5,174 bases of DNA from Gemmatimonadota bacterium (lineage in GTDB: Bacteria > Gemmatimonadota > Gemmatimonadetes > Gemmatimonadales > Gemmatimonadaceae), in contig JAHFCS010000188.1 in the NCBI GenBank assembly GCA_023249395.1, forward strand, positions 1-5,174, in the 5' to 3' direction. This document shows, one piece after another, positions 1 through 5,174 of the stretch; the first letter of the stretch is position 1; each line of letters begins with the position of its first letter. The position numbers were made by a program, and so were the translations under genes. Under the pieces are notes generated by a model, which was not told the DNA's origin, made no database searches, and was given only the letters and a program-made list of their open reading frames with translations.

Positions 1-1601
1 GCTGCCTCGAGCGCCATGTCGTAAGTCATGTACTGCGCTCCCCACGTCACGCGTCCGGCACCGGTGAACCGGGAGGTGGGAAGATCCTCGTCGTGATGGA
101 CGATGTCGGCGTTGGAGAAGCGGACGTCGAGCCACGAAGAGTCTAGTCGCGCTGTTCCGGAAGCTGTACCGCGCAGCTCGAGGAACTGTGGATTGAGATA
201 GCGAAGCGTCCGCAGGTCCAGCGTCTCGATGTTGACGTCGAGTCCGTGAAAAGCGGTGTAGGCGGGAAAGAGAATGTCGAGCTCGCCGCGCGCGCTGCCG
301 CGCGTGATCGCCCCCGGCACGTTTGCGTCGGCGAATGTGAACCGCGACTCGTCCACCCGGAACCGGTTGAGTGGACCACCCGCCGCCTTCACGGTTCCGG
401 TGATATTCCCCTGCCAGTCGTACGGAAACTTCTTTCCGTTCAGGGCGCGTAACAAGTCGAAGTTGAGCGGCGCCGCCTGAAGGCGCAGGTCTTTTACCGC
501 CAGCACGGGTCCGCCAACGGCATAAGTCATGTTGCCGATCACCCGCGAACGCGTGCTGCTGACATCCATCCCCGTAATCGCGTAGTCCATCACGTGCGGG
601 TGGGCGACGTTGTCGATGTCGAGATCCATCCGCCCGCTGCCGGTGCGTGGCAGTGTTGGATAAACCCAGGCGACATCATTCAGCGATACGGAATCGCCGG
701 TGATATGCACCGCGTAGCGCATCGGGAGCGACCCGCCCCAGAAAATCTTTCCGCGCGCCCTCCCGGTGGATCCGGGAAGATCGAAGTGCGAAAGGTCGAG
801 CCACGCTGAGTCGGCGACGATTCGAACGTCGCCCGCGACGGATTTCATGTCGAGTGGCGGATCGGAGCTGCGGACGCTGGCGCTGGCAATCCTGAAGAAC
901 CTCCCGATCGTGTCCGGTTGGGCGATCCGCACGTAGCTGAAGCTCGAGCGCACACCGGCGAACCTCCATGTGCGCGCGAAACCTTCCCGGGTTTTTCGTA
1001 TCTCGCTCGGCCAGTCGTTCCCCGGCGTGTCGCGGGTGAGAGACGCCAGGGCGTGTGCGATCGAGCTGTCGCGCTTATAGCCGCGTAGTGAATCGGACGG
1101 ATGCCAGGGCAGAGTGAGTACGATCTGGCCATCGTGCACGTCGGCCGAATCCATCGCTATGAAATCGCCGAACCCGCGCCCGGTCTTTGGCTGTTGGGGT
1201 CCCTCGGGGAAGATGCGCCGCCAGTTCCACTGCCCGTTCTCGTGCTGCCGCAGAATGACCATCGGATGCTCGACTTCGAGGTGGCTCAGCAGAATCCGCC
1301 GGTCGAAGATGTCGCGCATGTCGTAGCGCACGCGAACGCGGCCGCTGCTCACGAACAGTGAATCCTCGTCGTCCCTGATCTCGACCGAATCGATCGTGAC
1401 ACCGTTGAACAGGCCGCCGCTGATCCGTCCGACGTAGAACTTGCCGCGCACCTTGCCCGACACCCACGACTGTACGAAGCGTCGCATCTGTCCCTGGCCG
1501 TAGCTCGTCTGCGTCAGCGAGACTACGACAAGGGATATGAGCACCATCACTCCGAGGAGCGCGAGTGCGCTGAATGTGACTATTCGCTGACGCCGTGACA
1601 T
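1..1601 (-). CDS. tamB: TamB/AsmA-like translocation and assembly module protein (N-terminal part, runs off the left edge)
   Basis: The minus-strand frame is open from the ATG at 1601 to base 1 with no stop, giving 533 residues of a longer protein. Residues 2-6 (SRRQR) are basic and residues 7-29 form one hydrophobic segment, so it looks like an N-terminal inner-membrane anchor with the rest in the periplasm. Residues about 55-127 follow the TamB/AsmA start pattern: a 'GKFYVGRISGGLFNGVTID' stretch, alternating beta strands, then QWNW at 124-127. The remainder is beta-rich, as expected for the lipid-binding groove of this family. Known TamB proteins are over 1,000 residues and carry a C-terminal DUF490 (TamB) domain; that end is outside the window. 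The gene starts three bases after the TamA-like stop, with only a weak AGG about 13 bases upstream, so translation probably depends on coupling to the gene before it. A charged, non-beta stretch at residues 166-213 is unusual. An AsmA-type protein other than TamB is the main alternative. Confidence 0.85.
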   Translation of the reverse strand, partial: MSRRQRIVTFSALALLGVMVLISLVVVSLTQTSYGQGQMRRFVQSWVSGKVRGKFYVGRISGGLFNGVTIDSVEIRDDEDSLFVSSGRVRVRYDMRDIFDRRILLSHLEVEHPMVILRQHENGQWNWRRIFPEGPQQPKTGRGFGDFIAMDSADVHDGQIVLTLPWHPSDSLRGYKRDSSIAHALASLTRDTPGNDWPSEIRKTREGFARTWRFAGVRSSFSYVRIAQPDTIGRFFRIASASVRSSDPPLDMKSVAGDVRIVADSAWLDLSHFDLPGSTGRARGKIFWGGSLPMRYAVHITGDSVSLNDVAWVYPTLPRTGSGRMDLDIDNVAHPHVMDYAITGMDVSSTRSRVIGNMTYAVGGPVLAVKDLRLQAAPLNFDLLRALNGKKFPYDWQGNITGTVKAAGGPLNRFRVDESRFTFADANVPGAITRGSARGELDILFPAYTAFHGLDVNIETLDLRTLRYLNPQFLELRGTASGTARLDSSWLDVRFSNADIVHHDEDLPTSRFTGAGRVTWGAQYMTYDMALEA

Positions 1602-1604
1602 CGT

Positions 1605-3884
1605 CTAGAACGCCTGACCTATTGCCAATCCAAAAGTGAGCCGGCTGCGCAAGCTGTTGCTGCCACCGGGGACGAATGTCGCCAGACAGCGACCCTCGGA
1701 CTGCACGAGGACGTTGCTGTTGCGATCCGGCCTGTGCACCGCGAGGCCGTTGCCGGGACTCACGCATGGCAGCGAGCCGACATCGGCGCCGAGCACATCG
1801 CTTGGCCCAACCACACGCGGAACCTCATAGTAGATCGGTCCCGCCGGCCGATTGTAGGGATTGTACCCCATCACGAGACGCACCGGTCCAACCGGCGACA
1901 GTGCGGTAAGCTGTATTCCCGGCGTGACCTTGAGGCGAAAATTCTGAAAACTCCCTTGGTGTCCACGGTTCCATACATCACCAGCGTCGGTGAACAGCGT
2001 CCACTGAAGTATGTCCGGAAGGAAAGGGCTTGGAAGCCGCAGCTCAAGATTGGTCACGAGAAGCGAGTTTCCGCCCACGGGGACGGCGCGGCGAAACGAG
2101 CGGTCGCCCGAAGGAAGTGTGAAGAACGTGTCCGTCGCCGGAGGCTGCGGATACGCGACCTGATAATTCCGCGCGATGTAGATGGCCGAGCCGAGCTCGT
2201 TCTGCGAGAAGCCGCGGACGGTCGTCGGCCCCCCCGCATAGAGCCGCTCCTGCGGCGGTATGAATCCGGTGTTATCGCCGAGCGACCGGCCAAATACGAC
2301 TCCCCCGCGAACCCTGAAGGCGATCACTGCTCCGCTCGAAACCCCCCAGTACTGCGACCGCTCGGCGAGCAGCTTGCTGAAGCGGAGAGAAGTGTCGGAG
2401 AGAGTGACAGGGGATGCATGCCGGGCCTCGATGCGCCACTGCGACCCGGCCGTCGGCGCGAAGATGCTGTTCGAGTTGTCGTGCGAGACGATCGCGCTGA
2501 CGACCGCGAGCCGCTGCGTCTCCTGCACGCGCCGGCGGTCCTCGCGATCGCAGATGTTGAACACCGCGCAGAAGAGAGCCGGTTGCGCCTCCGTTCTCCC
2601 GAGGTCCATCGAATACGCGAAGGCCACCGCGGTTCTGCGGAAGCGGCGCCACTCAATCGACGCGATTCCCCCGATCGCGGTCGTGCGGAGGTACGCGTTG
2701 TACTCCGAAACCTTTTCGCTGAACACTGTGATCGTCGGAATCGCGCGGAGGCCCGGGAACGCCGGCTGCCGGAGGGTCGTACCGGCGTAATAGTTCAGCT
2801 TCTTGCTGAACGGATCCGCCTTTGCCTGCGGACAAAGATCCTTGAGACCGCCGAGGGGATCGCCGATTCCGATCTTCGAGAGGCGGGCGGTGAGATCGAG
2901 TCGCCGCGCCTGGTGCAGGAAATTGTAGTTGGACAGCTCACCAGTGACGCGGAAGCAGTCGAGCGTTCCGTAACCCGCTCCGAGCCGGGCCGATTTGGTA
3001 GTGTTCTCGGCCAGCAACGCCTTGATCGTGATCGTCGAATCCGTTGCGCTCGACCCCGTGTCCGGCAGCAGTGAAACGTGCTGATACGCCTCGGTGAGGT
3101 AGAGTGTCCGCTGTGCGTTGAGCAGCTCGTCCTCGCGATAGACACGGCCCGAATCGATCCCGACAATCCGTCGAACGACAGCATCGGGGATCTCCTGATT
3201 CTTTCCCTGGAACGGGACGACCTTGATCTCGAGCGATGCTATCCGCGTGAAGGGCCCGGCGGCTACTGCGATCGTGTCGAATGCCGCCAGTCGCTGCGAA
3301 TCCACGGCAAACCGGTTCGTCACCTCGGCGCGCGGGTAGCCGTTGTTGCGAAGACGCCGGGCGATCGTGTCGCGGGCGGCTTCGATGCTGACGCGATCGA
3401 ACCGCTGGCCGGCGCGAATCGGAAGGTCCCTGGTGATACGGTTGGGATCGGGAACCGAATCAAGTCCAGTGAACGCAAGCGACTGAAGCCGCGTCGGCAT
3501 TCCTTCGTGAATACTGAACTGAACCTCGACGCCGCCCGGCCCGACGTTGCGGACCGCGGTGTCGACGGTGACATCGGGAAAGCCGCGCTTGCGATAGAAG
3601 ACGATGAGTCGAGCCCGGTCCTTGGGCAGCTCCGTGCGGTCGAGACAGCGTCGCACCGTGAAGGGTAGATGCAGAAATCGCCGCGCCCACGCCGACGGCG
3701 TGGTGACGATGATCTTCGACAGCTCAGCGGATGTGAATGCGGTGTTGCCCGTGAACTTGAGCCCGCGCACCTCGAGGTCGCCGCGGTCACAGGTTACGTC
3801 CTGGGCGGAGGCGGTTCGCGCGGCGATGAGGAAGAAGAAGGCGAGAGCGAACGGGGAGAGGCGCCGCGCGAATCCGTGGCGCAT
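1605..3884 (-). CDS. tamA: BamA/TamA-family (Omp85) outer-membrane barrel protein, TamA-like
   Basis: The product is 759 residues from the ATG at 3884. Residues 1-27 form a clear signal peptide: basic start (R2, R7, R8), hydrophobic core, and ASA before Q28. Three POTRA-like beta-alpha-alpha-beta units follow at about 37-129, 131-212 and 213-294, showing motifs such as LEVRGLKFTGN, YRKRGF and RNNGYPRAEV. A beta-barrel fills about 296-759. It carries the Omp85 loop-6 signature VRGF (556-559) after ERLYAGG, the strand motifs FTDAGDVW (631-638) and SPVGPVRL (663-670), and ends in Phe as expected of a BAM-recognised barrel. Three POTRAs plus a downstream tamB-like gene favour TamA over BamA, which usually has five. 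It is longer than E. coli TamA (about 577 residues), mainly through barrel loops. An in-frame GTG at 3908 is possible, but the ATG is preferred because it forms TGATG with the upstream stop and gives a cleaner signal peptide. Eight cysteines are present. A role in outer-membrane protein insertion or lipid transport is inferred from the family. Confidence 0.88.
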   Translation of the reverse strand: MRHGFARRLSPFALAFFFLIAARTASAQDVTCDRGDLEVRGLKFTGNTAFTSAELSKIIVTTPSAWARRFLHLPFTVRRCLDRTELPKDRARLIVFYRKRGFPDVTVDTAVRNVGPGGVEVQFSIHEGMPTRLQSLAFTGLDSVPDPNRITRDLPIRAGQRFDRVSIEAARDTIARRLRNNGYPRAEVTNRFAVDSQRLAAFDTIAVAAGPFTRIASLEIKVVPFQGKNQEIPDAVVRRIVGIDSGRVYREDELLNAQRTLYLTEAYQHVSLLPDTGSSATDSTITIKALLAENTTKSARLGAGYGTLDCFRVTGELSNYNFLHQARRLDLTARLSKIGIGDPLGGLKDLCPQAKADPFSKKLNYYAGTTLRQPAFPGLRAIPTITVFSEKVSEYNAYLRTTAIGGIASIEWRRFRRTAVAFAYSMDLGRTEAQPALFCAVFNICDREDRRRVQETQRLAVVSAIVSHDNSNSIFAPTAGSQWRIEARHASPVTLSDTSLRFSKLLAERSQYWGVSSGAVIAFRVRGGVVFGRSLGDNTGFIPPQERLYAGGPTTVRGFSQNELGSAIYIARNYQVAYPQPPATDTFFTLPSGDRSFRRAVPVGGNSLLVTNLELRLPSPFLPDILQWTLFTDAGDVWNRGHQGSFQNFRLKVTPGIQLTALSPVGPVRLVMGYNPYNRPAGPIYYEVPRVVGPSDVLGADVGSLPCVSPGNGLAVHRPDRNSNVLVQSEGRCLATFVPGGSNSLRSRLTFGLAIGQAF

Positions 3885-4102
3885 CAGCCGCTTGGAGAGC
3901 GGTCCCACGGGCCGGCCGGCCCGCTTCTCGGCTCCGGCGGCTCGGGCTCGCGGGCAAGCGCTTCCCTTGGCACAAGCGGCGTGCGCTGGATTAAGAGTTG
4001 CACAAGATAGAACGCCGCCAGTCCGGTGGCGACGCCGACACCGATGGCGGGCATCAGTTCAGTGGCACTCAGCCGGCGCCTGTAGTAGTAGTCTTCGCTC
4101 AA
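3884..4102 (-). CDS. Small single-span membrane protein of unknown function
   Basis: I do not recognise this 72-residue protein. From a TTG start at 4102 it reads a tyrosine and arginine patch (YYYRRR, residues 5-10), one hydrophobic segment at about 16-38 rich in Gly, Ala, Leu and Val, and a polar tail with a Pro/Glu run (EPEPPEP, 52-58). The basic patch before the span suggests the N-terminus lies in the cytoplasm and the Pro-rich tail in the periplasm. The TTG start is chosen because AAGGCG lies just upstream and a leftward TTGACA element lies further up. An in-frame GTG at 4174 would give 96 residues but would lie upstream of that promoter and overlap the divergent gene. ATG at 4054 would give 56 residues but has no visible ribosome site. 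Its TGA overlaps the ATG of the TamA-like gene by one base, which implies translational coupling and a common operon. Its existence as a real gene rests on this packing and the membrane segment, not on homology I can name. Confidence 0.6.
   Translation of the reverse strand: MSEDYYYRRRLSATELMPAIGVGVATGLAAFYLVQLLIQRTPLVPREALAREPEPPEPRSGPAGPWDRSPSG
3908..3923. repeat. 16-bp perfect GC-only palindrome at the end of the small membrane gene
   Basis: CGGGCCGGCCGGCCCG equals its own reverse complement and contains only G and C. In RNA it could fold as a 6-bp stem with a GGCC loop. It lies inside the last codons of the small gene (Ser-Gly-Pro-Ala-Gly-Pro region), 24 to 39 bases upstream of the TamA-like ATG. 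No T-run follows, so it is not a standard intrinsic terminator. It may be no more than high-GC coding sequence. Confidence 0.45.
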
Positions 4103-4104
4103 AA

Positions 4105-4133
4105 TTGACGCCTTACAGAGGGCTGGATAAGTT
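4105..4133 (+). promoter_or_regulatory. Candidate rightward promoter for the solute-binding protein gene
   Basis: TTGACG (4105-4110) is one mismatch from the sigma-70 -35 consensus. A 17-base spacer leads to TAAGTT (4128-4133), a weak -10; GATAAG at 4126-4131 with a 15-base spacer is the alternative. The start would fall near 4140, leaving a leader of under 30 bases before the ATG at 4169. Confidence 0.35.
4109..4114 (-). promoter_or_regulatory. Candidate ribosome binding site AAGGCG for the small membrane gene
   Basis: On the minus strand AAGG is followed by eight bases and then TTG at 4102. This spacing suits a Shine-Dalgarno site and is the main reason for choosing the TTG start. The site shares two bases with the rightward TTGACG element on the other strand. 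Confidence 0.45.
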
Positions 4134-4158
4134 CTCGCGTTCGCCCACCACATGTCAA
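4127..4158 (-). promoter_or_regulatory. Candidate leftward promoter for the small membrane protein-tamA-tamB unit
   Basis: A perfect TTGACA lies at 4158-4153 on the minus strand. The -10 element is poor: AGAACT at a 17-base spacer, or ACTTAT at a 20-base spacer. Transcription would start near 4120, just ahead of the TTG start at 4102, which fits the gene position. The weak -10 keeps confidence low. Confidence 0.35.
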
Positions 4159-4168
4159 CGGTACACTG

Positions 4169-5174
4169 ATGCACACCCGGCGATACTCTCTTGCGGCATT
4201 GGCAGTCATCGTCGCGTGCACCGGTGGCGAATCATCCCCCGCGCGGCACACCCTGATCGACTCTCGCGACACATACGATCCGCGATCGCTCGATCCCGCA
4301 CTTTCCACCGACGTGCCCACCGGTCGGGCCGTCGCTTATGTCTTCGACGGTCTCGTCCGCTTCACTCCCGACGCCCAGGTCGTGCCCGGACTGGCTCGTG
4401 AATGGACGGTCTCACCGGACGGCCTGACCTACACGTTTCAGCTTCGGACGGGCGTAAAGTTCCACGACGGACGGACATTCTCCGCGCGGAATGTGATCGC
4501 GAGCTTTCAACGCGCCCTCGATCCGGCGACCAAGGGCGGCCGCGGGTGGCCACTGTATCCCATTGCCGGCGCCAAGGACTACGCCAATGGAAAAGCGAAG
4601 AACGTCGCCGGGCTTTCCGCGCCGAACGATACGACAATTGTCATCAGGTTGAGCGAGCCCTTCGCAATCTTTCCAAAACTTCTGGCGATGCCCGTCGCCT
4701 CGGTCGTGCCCGATTCCGTTTCCTCCAGCTTCGGCGAGCACCCCATCGGCACGGGGCCGTGGAAGTTCGTCGAGTGGAAGCATGACGACTATCTGCTGTT
4801 CGCGAGGAACGAGGCCTACTGGGGCGGGCCTCCGAAGGCTGATTCACTGAGAGCGCGGATAGTCCCTGAGCCAAGCACTGCGGTGGCTGAATTCGAATCC
4901 GGAAATGTAGACGTCCTCTACGTGCCCGAGGGCGAGACACGCAACTGGGAAGAGACCGACGACAAGAAAGCGATGCTCGAGACCGCGCCTGCGTTGCGAA
5001 TGCTCTACATCGCTCTGAACACCACGCGCGGGCCACTGGCCGACCCCCGTGTCCGGCAGGCGCTGAATTATGCGACCGATACGCGCGCGATTCTCGAGGG
5101 GATCATGAGCGGTCGCGGCAATCTGGCGGCGGGAGTCATACCTCCTTCTCTCGCCGGCGGTGACTCGACGCGCA
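4169..5174 (+). CDS. Peptide-type ABC transporter solute-binding lipoprotein, family 5 (N-terminal part, runs off the right edge)
   Basis: The frame is open from the ATG at 4169 to the window end, giving 335 residues plus one base. Residues 1-17 form a lipoprotein signal: RR at 4-5, a hydrophobic stretch, and the lipobox IVAC at 14-17 with Cys17 as the probable lipidated residue. The mature part matches the family 5 binding proteins (OppA/DppA/NikA type): 'SLDPALSTDVPTGRAVAYVF', then LAREWTVSPDGLTYTFQLR, VKFHDGRTFSARNV, a PIGTGPWKF motif, NEAYWGG, and ADPRVRQALNYATD near the window end. Such proteins bind peptides or similar solutes outside the inner membrane and deliver them to an ABC permease; the ligand cannot be read from this portion. 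Full-length members are usually about 500-600 residues, so over a third is missing. No good Shine-Dalgarno site precedes the ATG. Permease and ATPase genes would be expected to the right but are not visible. It is divergent from the tam-like unit, so a shared function is not implied. Confidence 0.92.
   Translation, partial: MHTRRYSLAALAVIVACTGGESSPARHTLIDSRDTYDPRSLDPALSTDVPTGRAVAYVFDGLVRFTPDAQVVPGLAREWTVSPDGLTYTFQLRTGVKFHDGRTFSARNVIASFQRALDPATKGGRGWPLYPIAGAKDYANGKAKNVAGLSAPNDTTIVIRLSEPFAIFPKLLAMPVASVVPDSVSSSFGEHPIGTGPWKFVEWKHDDYLLFARNEAYWGGPPKADSLRARIVPEPSTAVAEFESGNVDVLYVPEGETRNWEETDDKKAMLETAPALRMLYIALNTTRGPLADPRVRQALNYATDTRAILEGIMSGRGNLAAGVIPPSLAGGDSTR

Noticed and set aside
1075..1767. A 230-codon minus-strand open frame crossing the tamA-tamB junction
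   Set aside because: It overlaps both genes in another frame and its product is an Arg-rich, low-complexity translation with no family features.
1734..3074. A 446-codon open frame on the plus strand, antisense to the TamA-like gene
   Set aside because: Its product is Arg-rich and low in hydrophobic residues with no recognisable domain, as is usual for frames opposite a GC-rich gene. The minus-strand gene has signal peptide, POTRA and barrel motifs throughout.
3885..3908. GTG at 3908 as the start of the TamA-like gene (eight residues longer)
   Set aside because: It would put MGPLSKRL before the signal peptide and overlap the upstream gene by 25 bases. The ATG at 3884 gives a standard signal peptide and a TGATG junction, though the GTG cannot be ruled out.
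3908..3923. The GC palindrome as an intrinsic terminator
   Set aside because: It lies inside coding sequence, has no following T-run in either direction, and is followed at once by a coupled gene.
4103..4174. GTG at 4174 as the start of the small membrane gene (24 residues longer)
   Set aside because: It would overlap the start of the divergent lipoprotein gene and lie upstream of the leftward TTGACA element. The TTG at 4102 has a suitable ribosome site.
3604..4401. A 265-codon plus-strand open frame crossing the divergent region
   Set aside because: It overlaps the start of the tamA-like gene, the small gene and the lipoprotein gene, and its product is dominated by Arg and Ser. It would also run through the lipoprotein signal sequence in another frame.

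Overview
The window is GC-rich coding DNA from a bacterium with an outer membrane. It carries an Omp85-family barrel protein next to a TamB/AsmA-type protein, plus a lipoprotein-type solute-binding protein. The proteins are rich in Arg, Asp, Ser and Thr, with scattered 'DT/DS' segments. Together with the tam-like gene order this suggests a non-proteobacterial diderm, perhaps Gemmatimonadota. That taxonomic guess is inference only; no marker gene is present.

Layout. Three genes on the minus strand read leftward as a tightly packed unit: a 72-residue single-span membrane protein of unknown function (3884-4102), a TamA-like Omp85 outer-membrane protein with three POTRA domains (1605-3884), and the first 533 residues of a TamB-like protein (1-1601), which runs off the left edge. 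The first two genes overlap by one base (TGATG). The second and third are separated by three bases. On the plus strand, from 4169 to the right edge, is the N-terminal part of a family 5 (dipeptide/oligopeptide type) ABC-transporter solute-binding lipoprotein, also cut by the window end.

The only intergenic DNA is the 66-base divergent region 4103-4168. It contains candidate back-to-back promoters: a TTGACG element facing right and a perfect TTGACA element facing left. No stretch over 300 bases lacks a gene. No RNA gene, CRISPR array, insertion sequence or convincing terminator was seen.

How the genes work together. In the known TAM system, TamA is the outer-membrane barrel and TamB is the inner-membrane-anchored protein that spans the periplasm to meet it. 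They act in outer-membrane protein assembly and/or lipid transport to the outer membrane. The gene packing here fits co-production of such a pair. The small upstream membrane protein is the least explained part of the unit. The peptide-binding lipoprotein is divergent and probably begins a separate transcription unit for peptide or similar solute uptake.
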